This document shows positions 22,019 through 32,625 of a stretch of DNA of 64,000 bases, piece by piece. The notes beneath the pieces are model-generated. The model saw nothing but the letters and a program-made list of their open reading frames with translations. It made no database searches and was not told where the DNA came from. Location of the stretch: the NCBI GenBank assembly GCA_958450325.1, contig OY288245.1, forward strand, positions 65,459,441-65,523,440. The letters run 5' to 3'. The stretch is from Agrostemma githago. Lineage: Eukaryota > Streptophyta > Magnoliopsida > Caryophyllales > Caryophyllaceae. Positions within the stretch are counted from its first letter, which is position 1; each line of letters opens with the position of its first letter. A program made the position numbers and the translations under genes.

Positions 22019-23413
22019 TTGGTGAGGGGACGCCGTGATTGGTATCTTGATAGTGGATGCTCTCGTCACATGACGGGTGATAGAAGCCAATTCCTCTCAC
22101 TAGAAGCGTATGATGGTGGCACGGTAACTTTTGGAGACAACAAAACAGGTGAAGTCATAGGACTTGGAAAGGTTGGTAAGTCTTCATTGGTTTGTGTCGA
22201 CAATGTGCGGCTTGTCAAAGGTTTGAAACATAATCTTCTAAGTATCTATCCATTTTGTGATCGTGGTAATTTGGTTGAGTTTAGTACTAGTTTGTGTCGT
22301 ATTTTGAATGCCACTACCCGTGAAGTTGTTCTTGAAGGTAGACGTGTTAAAGATGTCTATTCAACCGACTTGAATACTTTAAATGGTCAAACTATGTCTT
22401 GCATGAGCGTAATGAAAAATGACCCATGGTTATGGCATAAAAGATTTGGACATGTTAGTGCTAAAACTCTTAATACACTTAGAAGATTAGATCTTGTTGA
22501 TGGTTTCCCTAACATGAAATTTGAATTTGATAAAATGTGTGATCAATGTGCTAAATGCAAACATGTTAGAAGCTCATTTAAATCCAAAAAGATAGTCAGC
22601 ACGTCACGACCACTGCATCTGTTGCATATTGATTTGTGTAATCCTAAGAGAGTTCGTAGTAGAGGTGGTAGTTGCTATGTATTGGTGATTGTTGATGATT
22701 ACTCTAGATTTGTATGGGCATTATTTTTAAGTTCCGAAGATGAAGCTTTTGATGAATTTCTAATATGGTTAAAAAGGGTTCAAAACAAACTTGATCTAAA
22801 ACTTGTGTCAATTAGAACCAACCATGGAACCGAATTTGAGAACTCATCTTTTGGTGCTTATTGTGATGATAATGGAGTAGATCATAACTTTTCGGCCCCT
22901 AGGACACCTCAACAAAATGGCGTCGTATAACGCATGAATAGAACTCTTGAAAGCATGGCTAGAACTATGTTGTTATGTAGTAAGCTACCTAGAAACTTTT
23001 GGGCCGACGGTAAACACCACTTGCTACATTCATAATAGAGTCATGGTTAGAAGTATATTAAATAAGACTCCCTATGAGTTACTACATGGTAGAAAACCGA
23101 ATATTTCCTATTTTAGATGCTTTGGAAGCAAGTGTTTTGTGCATAATAATGGTAAAAATAACTTAGGAAAATTCGACCCCCGTAGTGATGAAGCCGTGTT
23201 CATAGGGTATGCCGATCATAGTAAAGCTTACAAGGTTTATAATAAAAGAATCATGATGATCGAAGAAAGTGTGCATGTCATATTTGATGAAACTAGTCTT
23301 TTTGAGCAGGTACAACATGATGATGAAGAAGATGAAGAATTCGAAATAGGCCTTGCTCGAAAGGAACACACACTTGAAACTGAGCTAAACGGAGCTGCTG
23401 AGCAACAGTCTGC
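22019..23413 (+). pseudogene. Sirevirus pol part 1: protease and integrase
   Basis: Protease motif WYLDSGCSRHMTG near 22040. GAG-pre-integrase HHCC finger from WLWHKRFGHVSAKTL to CDQCAKCKH (22430-22565). Integrase core follows with the first catalytic Asp in LHIDLCNP. The second catalytic Asp is replaced by Asn (IRTNHGTEF, near 22825). The codon where the catalytic Glu is expected is a TAA stop (22928-22930). A frameshift follows near 22990, and the C-terminal integrase region (KTPYELLHGRKPN...GRK) continues to 23413, where Athila-A is inserted. The integrase is therefore dead three times over. Confidence 0.9.
23409..23413. repeat. Target-site duplication of Athila-A, left copy (TCTGC)
   Basis: TCTGC at 23409-23413 and again at 38028-38032, directly outside the two LTRs. 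The interrupted Sirevirus frame continues on both sides. Confidence 0.85.
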
Positions 23414-25077
23414 TGACCGCCTCCCAATCGGATCGGTCGTTAACGAAGGACGGGGGGATCAAACGATATTTGTAAGACTCGGAATAACACAAAAACTACT
23501 AGAGTAATCGTGGTAAGTCGAGGTCGGTCCACAGGGAACGGTGTATGTTTGTGAAGCTTAAAGTGTCGTGTTTGATGTCTTAGAGAGGGGGGTTTTGTAG
23601 AGGTCGAGTCTATATTAGAGGAATAACTACGATGATGGCTTAGAGGTGGTCAATCTAGGGAAAAGGTGTTAGGGAGAAGTCGGGATTCGGTACTTGGAGT
23701 CTAAGAAGGTCGGAATTGAGTTATTGTCGCAATGTCGATAAACTCACCTAAAATCCCGCTTTCGCGGCGAATGAGGGTAAGTCCCTAGTCATGGTAATTT
23801 CTACCCCGAGTTTCCCCATATTGATAGAAATTAGTCAAGGTCGGTCTAGTTGGCCGGACTAAAACAACAATGACACAACACCATAAATAAGATAAACCAA
23901 CATGCAAGCAACCCACCAACATCCCTATATTCAAATAATCCAAGCCCTCATCCCTAAACTCCCCAACAAGAAATCTACTCACACATCATTATGGAAATCA
24001 TCCCAACATGCATATTAATTAGATCTAAACAAGATGATGATGAGAAAACAACACAAAAACTAAACTAGAGATTAGAGAGTGGAAGAGAATTATACCAACT
24101 ATGTAGATCTATAAGAAATAAGAAGATATCATAGATAAAGATTGAATCTTTGATGAATAAAATGGAGAACTTGTCACTAATCCTCCAATAAACCCAACAA
24201 ATCTTCAAATAAAACTTGAATAATCTTCTTACAACCTTGAAATCTAAATAATTGTTGATGGAAACTTGTAGATCTACTATTAATTACTATGTAGACTACT
24301 AGAATTTTTGAGGATTTTTCTAGATTACTACTACTAATGGATGGTGTAATAGGATGATGGAAGGGTGTAATGTCTTCCCTCCTTAGCACAATGGAAAGGT
24401 GAGTTAGGCAATGAATTAGGGTAACATATATATAGTAATCTCTTAATGGGTTTTTAACCTAAAGCCCAAATTCAACTTTATGCTATATTAGTGAGACAAT
24501 CTCCCTTTGCATCTCCATGGGGTGAAACTTCGCCCTGCGGACTTGACGTTAATTCCCATCGGGTGAAATTTTCGCCCGGTGAGATTTTCTTCCATTTTTG
24601 GCGTTTTTGGCACTTCTTCCCATCGGGCGAAATTTCACCCGGTGGGCGAAATTTCGCCCGGTCAGTTTCGCTCGGTGGGGAGTTCTCGGAAAATCTTCGG
24701 GAGGCACTTTTCACCGTCGGGTGAAATTTCGCCCGGTGGTGTCTCACCGGGTGAAACTTCGCCCGGTCATTTTTCTTGGCCTCGAATTTTGTCTCATTCT
24801 TCGTTTGTTCGATCGGATGGCTTTAAACTTTAAGTTGTGTGCTTTGCTCTTTGGACGGTTTTCCCTTCTCTTGTGCTCGTGGAAGCTCAATCGTGAATTT
24901 TTGAAGCAAAACCTATCAAAATTGATAGAAAAACTACCAAAAACACGTAAAACGCACAAGAGGAACGCTAATGCGAGAAGTACGCAAAATATGGCGATAA
25001 TCGCACTCAAGACTCGCAAAACGAGGGAAAAACGGGTCTAAATGGAGGGAAAAACGGTCTAAATTTAGCACACAACA
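23414..25077 (-). repeat. 3' LTR of Athila-A
   Basis: Minus-strand ends TGTTGTGTGC and GGTCA, 1664 bp. It is preceded on the minus strand by a GTGTGGGGGAAT polypurine tract. It contains the palindrome array at 24516-24769 and a TATATATA stretch at 24425-24436 downstream of it in the reading direction. Confidence 0.95.
24516..24769. repeat. Palindrome array in Athila-A 3' LTR
   Basis: Six or seven units of CGGGYGAAATTTCRCCCG type. Some arms are imperfect (for example GGGTGAAATTTTCGCCC near 24560). Confidence 0.92.
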
Positions 25078-25090
25078 ATTCCCCCACACT
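25078..25090 (-). other. Polypurine tract of Athila-A
   Basis: AGTGTGGGGGAAT on the minus strand, immediately before the 3' LTR. Athila-B has TAGTGTAGGGGAAT in the same place. Confidence 0.8.
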
Positions 25091-26636
25091 AAACCGTTGC
25101 TCGTCCTCGAGCAAAGACCCAAAAAGAAATTACACACTACTACTACTAGCTAGACTATGCTAAGCCGATACGGGGCAATTAACGGGCCCGCTCCGTCCCT
25201 TCAACTCACATCGAAATACTTATGAGGTAAAGTACTCCCATGCAAGGCAAGTTGGGGCTTGCTCAAAATGGTGGATGCGACTAAACACACAAAAACACAT
25301 AACACGAAAGAATAGACGCATCCAAAGCAAAAATAAAACACTGAATCCCTCATCGAGATGGCGGGGAAAGACACCGATTACTTACCTAAAACAACAATAG
25401 ACTTCCAAGATAAATCACCCACGTAAACAAGGACCAAAGCCTAATACTATGACAATTAAGCAATATAGATGTTGATAACTTAGCTAGGTCCCCCTAATCT
25501 TCTAAAGGGGTACTACGGGGCGTATAATGGAGTGGAAAAAGTGAACCATGGATTCGTTCGACACTGTAGGTAAGTGTAGTCCCGCTCTCTTTGGCTAAGC
25601 CAAGAGGGTCGTTCCAAAACTCGAATTTCCTAAATTAGCCCAAATAAAAGGTGGAGTGTTTACAATTATTGGGATGGATCGACTCATCACCGCTATCTTC
25701 CGACCTCGGGACTCGGTCCTCTAGTTGGCACTTCACGATAATGAATCGATCAAAGGGCTTTTTTTTTCCGAAGGAGATGCTTTTGATAATTTGATTTTCA
25801 TTTGAAGCTTCTTTTGTTCTCCTTTGTTTTTCATATTTTTGTGCCCTTTTTCTCTTGCTTTGGTTTGCCCTTTTTGGCTTTTTGATGTGGTTTGTAACCA
25901 AGCTTGGAGGTTATTTTTGTGTAAACTTATTGTGATGATGTATAGGTGGAGGAAAAATAGGTAATCGAGAACGCGCGTCATTCCGGATAACCCACAAAAG
26001 ATGGAAAGGATTTGGACTAAAGGTGCAATGGTCATTCGAGCAAGGTCACCTAGAAAACGGGATGCGGGAACCAAGGCCTAACTCCTCCATGGGTGGTCAA
26101 GGTGGTCAAATGCAAACCCCGAAGTAAACCTCTAGTAGAAAAGGTGGACTCAAAGCTAAAGGATCAACAAATTCATTGCCTAAGGTCCAAAATCTACTAG
26201 ACTAAGGTCCAAAATCTACAATGGGTTATCTACAATGGAATGTAAACTCTTGTTATAAGTTTGTAATCAGGTTTTCGAAAAGTTTTAATCCTAGACACAC
26301 TATACAAAATCAAAACAAACACAAAACACACGAAAATGAAAAAGCAAAAAAAAGAAAACACAAGTAAAGTCATGTACTCCATACTCCATCAACATTCAAG
26401 TACAATCAACCACAACACCAAAATGCTCAACTTCGAGAGCCTCCAATTAGCAACAACCTAACTCCTCTACAAAATTTAAAGAAGAAAGAAGGAAGGAAGT
26501 TACCAAGCGGGTGCTTTCATAATCTCTTCAATTCGCGCTATTTAGGTGGTGGTTACCTGTAAGAGTAGAGAACAAGACCATACACGGGACAAGAAACATA
26601 ACGAGAAACAAGAAAAGAAAAGAAAAAGAAAAGAAA
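25091..26636 (-). other. Athila-A 3' noncoding region, part nearest the LTR
   Basis: No gene. It matches the Athila-B 3' noncoding region in phrases such as 'cctcgagcaaagaccc', 'cttcaactcacatcg' and 'ccttgcatgg', so both copies share a conserved noncoding tail of 2 kb or more. The reason for that length is not apparent. Confidence 0.7.
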
Positions 26637-27703
26637 CACTACAAGGTAAAGTCACTTTAGAGTCGGAGGTTTTAGTAGCAAATCTTCAATATTCCGTAGC
26701 TAATTAGCTTAGAGACTGAATTTGCGACTAAATTTCATTAGTATCTAAACGCCTTGTCGCTAATTTACCTACTGAATTAGCGACCAAAATTAGCTACCAA
26801 TTTAGCGACGAAAGGGTGGTAGCAAATTTTGAGACAATAATAGAGACGAAAATTCGAGTAGCTACATTAGCGACCGCAAATTGTATAGTAGCTAATTTAG
26901 GGACGAACTTAGAGACCGATTCAGTTGTAGCAAAATTGGCGACACAATTTTTTGGTATCTAAAATGGCCACGAAAAAACAAGAAATAGCCCACCATACCG
27001 CACGTAGAGTTACCCCTAACTCACTAAACCACGCATGTACGTCCACGCACCAGACCACCGCCTCTAGTATAGAATTTGATGATTTAAGTTCGCAAGAGGA
27101 ATCGAACCCATACCCTTCAAACACTTGACCAAGTGTCAAACCATTGGGCCACTTTAAGATTTATGTTTGTTCGGACAATGAATGTATACTTAAAGGTAAA
27201 ATTAATCATTAAAATATGGATTGTAAGATACTTTTGTAATACTCCAATAATAATATACATATATTAAAAAATATAAAAAAAAATATCATAAGAATTATAA
27301 AAAATACATGATAGTAACGACCGACAACTAAATTTAGCTACCAAATTATTTCTGTAGCTAAGAATTTAAATTAGATACTAAAATTGCTACTCATTTACGA
27401 ATTTACTTTGGTCTCCTATATAAAAACTAAATACATTATTCGCAATTTTATGTCGATATATATTGAGACAACTTTAGCTACTGACGTTTTTCCGTATCTA
27501 AAAACTTAAACTAGATACCAAATTTGCTATCGACTTTATTTAGTCTCTATAATAGTGACGTAATTAGCTACCACTATATTTTGATATCTAAAATAGAGAC
27601 TAAATATATTTATGTCTCAAAAGTAGTAGCTAATTTATATATTTAGCGACTGAATTTTAGGCAGTTGTTAAATTAGTAGCTAAATTGCAATTCTCTTGTA
27701 GTG
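26637..27703. mobile_element. CACTA (En/Spm) transposon, non-autonomous
   Basis: Ends CACTACAAG...CTTGTAGTG with 3-bp target duplication AAA (26634-26636 and 27704-27706), both diagnostic of CACTA elements. The interior is filled with TAGCGACTAAATT / TAGCTACCAAATT-type short repeats in both orientations, the sub-terminal transposase-binding repeats known for this superfamily. 1067 bp, no transposase. It carries a SINE-like unit. Confidence 0.9.
26965..27155 (-). mobile_element. tRNA-derived SINE-like unit inside the CACTA element
   Basis: On the minus strand a box A TGGCCCAATGG (27151-27141) is followed by box B GGTTCGATTCC (27108-27098), the internal RNA polymerase III promoter arrangement of tRNAs and SINEs. 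About 110 bp of unrelated body follows, then a T-rich end (TTTCTTGTTTTTTCG). No clear target duplication was found, so the borders are approximate. Confidence 0.6.
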
Positions 27704-27706
27704 AAA

Positions 27707-28423
27707 ATGTTTTTGATTTTTCGAGTTTTTCAAATTTTTATGGATTTTTGAAAGATTTTTGAAAAATAAAAGATAGTAGACTCCTCCCCCACACTAAAAC
27801 TGTACATTGTCCTCAATGGACAAGTAGGGAAGAACGAAAAAGATGAAAAAGAAAAAGAAGAAAAATCTTTTGGGATTTTTATGTTTTGAATGTTTTTGGG
27901 TTTTATAATTTTGTAATTTTTTTGTATTTTTCAAAAATTTTGAGAAAAGGAAAAGAAAATAAAATAAAGAAAACGATAAAATAGTGATGGGCCTAGGTGC
28001 AATCACATCACCTAGACCCTAGCCAAGTGGCTAAGAAAATGAAAATGAAAGAAAATAAAATGAAAGGGTGAAAAATTGGGCATAGGTGTAGTCATGTCAC
28101 CTAGCCCGGATTAAGAAAAATTGAGAAAGATTTGATTTAAAAATTTGGACTTTCAAAGGGGGTCAATGGCGTAATCACATTGCCAAGGGACCGGGAGCAT
28201 TACCAAGGCCGCGACGGCCACAAAGAATCATTAAATAGGACGGTGGGACAGCTTGCAATTTTGTTCAAGATAAAACGATCACAATGGTTAAAATTATGGG
28301 ACAGGGAATAAGGAACAACATTAATTCACATACAATGATAGATGATTAAGACTCACCGACTCCACATATATTTACCCACGACACAAACGAACCACATAAT
28401 CTACCGACTCTTGTAGGGGGGGT
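27707..28423 (-). other. Athila-A 3' noncoding region next to the env-like ORF
   Basis: A/T-rich with runs such as 'ttttcaaattttt' and the phrase 'cctcccccacactaaaactgtacattgtcc' (27781-27810). On the minus strand this matches 'ggacaatgcacagttttagtgtggggggagga' in Athila-B near 6509-6540. Confidence 0.65.
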
Positions 28424-29491
28424 CTAGTCCGAATAGTCATTTGACGCAAAGGAGGCCGTGGGAGTTCCTTCACCGGCATACTCCCAAACTCCTACATCCC
28501 CCGAGTTGTTCAGTCGGAATTCACAGGGACCTGGAGGTAGGTCCCAATTGCGAGGGTTATAAATATTGGTTCGGTTTTTGCTGGGGACAATTAAGGCTCG
28601 GTCATGGCTAAGAGAGACGGGGCGGTGGTCAGGCACATGAAAGATCCAAGTAGGGAAATAAGTCTCGTCAAGCCAGACACGGGGGTCATGTGGTTTAAGA
28701 TGGTCGGTCGCATAACCCAAATTTCTTGCTATTACGGTCACAAGACCACCACAGTCGATAGAGGGGCGTTGGTCAATAATAATTTGATGAAAGTGTAACG
28801 CCACGACGATAGGTAGGTCAAGGGGATAAGAATTACCGAGTAAAGAGTCACATATCAATTGTAGGACACACACATTGAGGTTAATGATATTGTCGATAGA
28901 TGGCAAAAGACAGTGTGAAAGGATTTCAGTGAAATAACGAATGGCTGGGTTACGGATTTCAGCGGTAAAATTAGAATTGGGTTCGAAATCACGTTGACCC
29001 GGCACTATGCGCCTCCATAAGTCTCTCCTAGTCGCACTACTTTGCGAGTCACAAAGGGGTCTACTTAGTCCGGTACCCGATGAGTGTAAACCTAGAACTA
29101 AGCTAAAGTCGGAAATATTTAAACAATGATTTCTACCAAACAAATTAAATTTGAACTCTTTAGGTGCGGTCGGGTTATCGATTGTAAAGGTACTTAAAAA
29201 ATCACAAGTCAAGTCTTTGTTTGTGAAAGGCACAAAATCAAGGAGTTTACTAATACCAATTCTTGACGATAACTCTCTAATATCGTTCTTAATTCGTAGA
29301 GTTTTCATTGTGAATGGACAAGGCCATCTCGTACTCTGAAAGTTCTTTTCAGAGAAGATACGAGCAAGGGGTGAATTAGGGCACGGTAAAAGTTTAGGCC
29401 TAGAAGACTTACTAGAAGATGAACATTTAGAAGGATTAGAAGTCGAGGTCATACCTTGTTTACGCGCGGCTCTTTGGGCTCTTGTCTCCAT
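28424..29491 (-). CDS. Athila-A env-like ORF (ATHILA ORF-1 family)
   Basis: 355 residues from ATG 29491 (METRAQRAARKQG), open to the stop at 28424. The frame is open further upstream, to about 29944, but that part reads through the palindrome array, so 29491 is the likely start. A basic, Ser/Lys-rich N-terminus precedes the conserved core, with LTCDFLSTFTI, LNISDFSLVLGLH and CGGLVTVIARNLGY matching the same blocks in Athila-B. It lacks the coiled-coil tail seen there. No clear signal peptide or transmembrane span is visible, so a true envelope role is doubtful. It is the only Athila-A protein gene free of stops. Confidence 0.8.
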   Translation of the reverse strand: METRAQRAARKQGMTSTSNPSKCSSSSKSSRPKLLPCPNSPLARIFSEKNFQSTRWPCPFTMKTLRIKNDIRELSSRIGISKLLDFVPFTNKDLTCDFLSTFTIDNPTAPKEFKFNLFGRNHCLNISDFSLVLGLHSSGTGLSRPLCDSQSSATRRDLWRRIVPGQRDFEPNSNFTAEIRNPAIRYFTEILSHCLLPSIDNIINLNVCVLQLICDSLLGNSYPLDLPIVVALHFHQIIIDQRPSIDCGGLVTVIARNLGYATDHLKPHDPRVWLDETYFPTWIFHVPDHRPVSLSHDRALIVPSKNRTNIYNPRNWDLPPGPCEFRLNNSGDVGVWEYAGEGTPTASFASNDYSD

Positions 29492-29834
29492 GATAATAAT
29501 TTGCAAGAAAAATCCCGAAACTTTTGCCTCTCCTCTCTTCAAAAACCCAAAATAAATATTCACCCAAGTATGGAAAGGAGTTATGAATGGAGGTTGAATA
29601 TGGTGTATGGAAGGTGGTGTAATGATTTTGTGATGGTTGAAAGGGTGAAATGATGAGTGAGGTGAAAAAGGTTGTATAAACAAGGGTGTTTGAGAGGGAA
29701 TGTGAAAGTTTAAAGTTGGTGGTAAAAATTTGGTGTAAAAATTATTGGAGGGAAAGTTATGTTGAGGTAAATTGTTGGAGGGAGATGAAAATGTAGTGAG
29801 TGAGTAAAAAGTGTAGGTGATTGGCCAAGTTACA

Positions 29835-30071
29835 CCGCCGGGTGAAATTTCACCCGGTCGGGCATCATCGGGTGAAATTTCACCCGACGACTTTTCGTCG
29901 TGAAAATAACTTTTGCCGTCTTTTTCCACCGGGTGAAATTTCACCCGGTCAAAATCTCACCGGGCGAAATTTCGCCCGATGGTATATTCTTCGGTTCCAG
30001 CAATTCTGGCAACTTCTCCGTGGGGCGAAGTTTCGCCCGGTCGAGTCTCACCGGGCGAAGTTTCGCCCGGC
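29835..30071. repeat. Palindrome array between integrase and env-like ORF of Athila-A
   Basis: Six units. Three are perfect 20-bp palindromes: CCGGGTGAAATTTCACCCGG at 29838-29857 and 29929-29948, and TCGGGTGAAATTTCACCCGA at 29868-29887. It lies in the same place as the 3624-3860 array of Athila-B. Confidence 0.95.
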
Positions 30072-30378
30072 GGTCTTCTTTGTTGCGTTTTTCCGCCTTG
30101 CCATTTCATGGCTCTTCAATAATCACCTAGAGATTCAAATATAGACTCGACTCATATTACAAAATTAATATTTCCCACAAACATGCTTGTGGTCTTCGAT
30201 TTAAGCTCCATAACTTCTCCAAATGCTTGGTCTTCATCCAAATTAAGCTCCATTGCAAAATCCAATTTCGATCAATCTTCTCAAGCTAACAAAACTAATA
30301 AACTCAAAGAAATATGATACATATATACAAGGTGGTTGTTGAGGATACCACTTAACCTACATCAACTGCGAGAGGGGG

Positions 30379-31725
30379 TCAAACAACGCTCCCCGATGTG
30401 AGCTCACCAAATTTCATAGTAGCAAAGGTCTCACGAATATGACTGGGATGATAAATCTTCAAACGTTGCCCATTAACCATAAACTTCCCGGTTTCCGGGC
30501 TTGATATCTCTATCGATCCATATGGTTGCACTCCGGTCACTTCGAATGGACCCGACCATTTTGATTTCAACTTACCGGGGAAGAGCTTAAAGCGAGAGTT
30601 GAAGAGTAATACCTTATCACCAACGAAGAAGTCCTTACGTAGAATTCGAGAATCGTGCCATTGGCGAGTTCGTTCTTTGTAGATCTTCGAATTCTCGTAG
30701 GCCTCAAGTCTTAGTTCTTCCAATTCTTGTAGTTGGAGAAGGCGATTATTTCCTACAATACTCTCATCGAAATTTAGCTCTTTCATTGCCCATTTGGCTT
30801 TGTGTTCTAGCTCCACCGGTAAATGACAAGCTTTACCATACACAAGATGATAAGGAGTGGTTCCAATCGGCGCTTTGTAAGCCGTCCTCAATGCCCAAAG
30901 GGCGTCATTTAATTTCAATGACCAATCCTTTCGGTGTGTATTTACAACTTTCTCTAGAATTCCCTTGATTTGACGGTTGGAGATCTCGGCTTGCCCGTTT
31001 GATTGAGGGTGGTAGGCTAAGGACATCTTGTGAGTGATATCGTACTTCCTAAGAAGGTGTTCAAAGGTATCTTTCCTAAAATGAGAGCCTCCATCACTAA
31101 TTATGGCTCTTGGCATACCGAATCTCGGGAAAATCACGTTCTTGAAAAGCTTGATTACAACCTTGGAGTCATTGGTTGGGGAAGCTACGGCCTCGATCCA
31201 TTTTGAGACATAATCAACCGCAACTAGAATGTACTTGTTACCAAACGAGGATGTGAACGGACCCATGAAATCAATGCCCCAAACATCGAACAATTCAATC
31301 TCCAAGATAGGTTGAAAGGGCATCTCATTTCTTCTTGTTATATTGCCGCTTCTTTGGCATGCATCGCATGTGAGAATGAAAGCTCGAATGTCTTTGAACA
31401 TGGAAGGCCACCAAAACCCGCTTTGGAGAACCTTGGCAATTGTCTTTTGATTGGCCAAGTGTCCACCATAAGATGTCGAGTGAAGGTGCTTCACAATATT
31501 ATATCCTTCTTCGGCCGTAACACATCGTCGGTAAATTCCATCTACGCATCGGCGAAATAAATAAGGCTCGTCCCAATAATAGCGTCGGGCTTCATAACGT
31601 AGTTTCTTCCTCTCTTGCGTGGAATAATCGTCCGGAATAAAAGGAGACACTAAGAAATTGACGATATCGGCATACCAAGGTGTAATAGTTTCAACGGCCA
31701 TCAAGAGGAATGCCATCTTTTTCAT
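30379..31725 (-). CDS. Athila-A integrase
   Basis: 448 open residues. HHCC zinc finger from LHSTSYGGH to TCDACQRSG. Catalytic core with Asp in VWGIDFMGPF, Asp in AIISDGGSHF and Glu in NGQAEISNR, so the DDE triad is intact. The C-terminal part has the GPF/Y-type region (KWSGPFEVTGV). Integrase inserts the cDNA and makes the 5-bp duplication seen at the borders. It is part of the pol polyprotein and is separated from RNase H only by two small frame disruptions near 31768 and 31715. Confidence 0.9.
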   Translation of the reverse strand: MKKMAFLLMAVETITPWYADIVNFLVSPFIPDDYSTQERKKLRYEARRYYWDEPYLFRRCVDGIYRRCVTAEEGYNIVKHLHSTSYGGHLANQKTIAKVLQSGFWWPSMFKDIRAFILTCDACQRSGNITRRNEMPFQPILEIELFDVWGIDFMGPFTSSFGNKYILVAVDYVSKWIEAVASPTNDSKVVIKLFKNVIFPRFGMPRAIISDGGSHFRKDTFEHLLRKYDITHKMSLAYHPQSNGQAEISNRQIKGILEKVVNTHRKDWSLKLNDALWALRTAYKAPIGTTPYHLVYGKACHLPVELEHKAKWAMKELNFDESIVGNNRLLQLQELEELRLEAYENSKIYKERTRQWHDSRILRKDFFVGDKVLLFNSRFKLFPGKLKSKWSGPFEVTGVQPYGSIEISSPETGKFMVNGQRLKIYHPSHIRETFATMKFGELTSGSVV

Positions 31726-31764
31726 TGCTCTCTTTACTTACCGTTAGTCTACTAAGATGATCCG

Positions 31765-32625
31765 CTACCAAGTTCCCGATCCGGCTTTGTCTTTAATCTC
31801 AATACCAAATTCTTGCAAAAGGAGCACCCACCGAAAGAGTCGGGACTTTGTCTCCTTTTTGGACATGATGTAACGAATCGCCGCATGATCGGTATGAATA
31901 ATGACTTTGGAACCGGTAACATAATTTCGAAATTTCTCCATGGCATAGACAACAGTAAGCATCTCTTTTTCGGTTGTGGTGTACCTCGATTGAGCTTCAT
32001 CTAGGGTCTTGCTTGCATAATAAATCACATGTAGCTTCTTATCAACCCGTTGACCTAGAACGGCACCAACGGCAAAATCGGATGCATCGCACATGATTTC
32101 AAATGGAAGATTCCAATCGGGAGCTTTGATAATTGGAGTGGTAGTGAGAGCTGTCTTTATCCTGCAAAAGGCCTCAAGACACGAGTCATCAAAAACAAAA
32201 GGTGCATCTTTCATAAGCAAATAAGTCAAAGGCTTAGCAATCTTAGAAAAGTCTTTAATAAATCGTCTATAAAAACCGGCGTGACCTAGAAAACTCTTCA
32301 CCCCTTTAACATTCGTAGGTGGTGGCAAGTTCTCAATCACGGAGACTTTCGCCTTATCGACTTCAACTCCTCTATTAGAAACAATATGACCTAGGACAAC
32401 ACCTTGTTCAACCATAAAATGACACTTTTCCCAATTTAAAACAAGTCTATACTCTTCACATCGAGCTAACACTTGATCAAGATTTTCAAGACAAGAATCA
32501 AAAGATGTACCATGGACACTAAAATCATCCATAAAAACTTCCATGGATTTTTCAATAAAATCGGAGAAAATAGCCATCATACATCTTTGAAACGTTCCCG
32601 GCGCATTACACAATCCAAATGGCAT
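31765..32625 (-). CDS. Athila-A reverse transcriptase (catalytic half) and RNase H
   Basis: 286 residues, starting at MPFGLCNAPGTFQR, the standard RT block. The catalytic motif is FMDDF. RNase H follows with DASDFAVGAVLGQ and TTTEKEMLTVVYAMEKFR, then HTDHAAIRYI. The start is not a real initiation site; the frame is cut from the upstream RT segment by a small deletion near 32610. Confidence 0.88.
   Translation of the reverse strand: MPFGLCNAPGTFQRCMMAIFSDFIEKSMEVFMDDFSVHGTSFDSCLENLDQVLARCEEYRLVLNWEKCHFMVEQGVVLGHIVSNRGVEVDKAKVSVIENLPPPTNVKGVKSFLGHAGFYRRFIKDFSKIAKPLTYLLMKDAPFVFDDSCLEAFCRIKTALTTTPIIKAPDWNLPFEIMCDASDFAVGAVLGQRVDKKLHVIYYASKTLDEAQSRYTTTEKEMLTVVYAMEKFRNYVTGSKVIIHTDHAAIRYIMSKKETKSRLFRWVLLLQEFGIEIKDKAGSGTW

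Noticed and set aside
28424..29491. True viral-type envelope protein
   Set aside because: No convincing signal peptide, transmembrane span or cleavage site; the env-like name rests only on position after pol.
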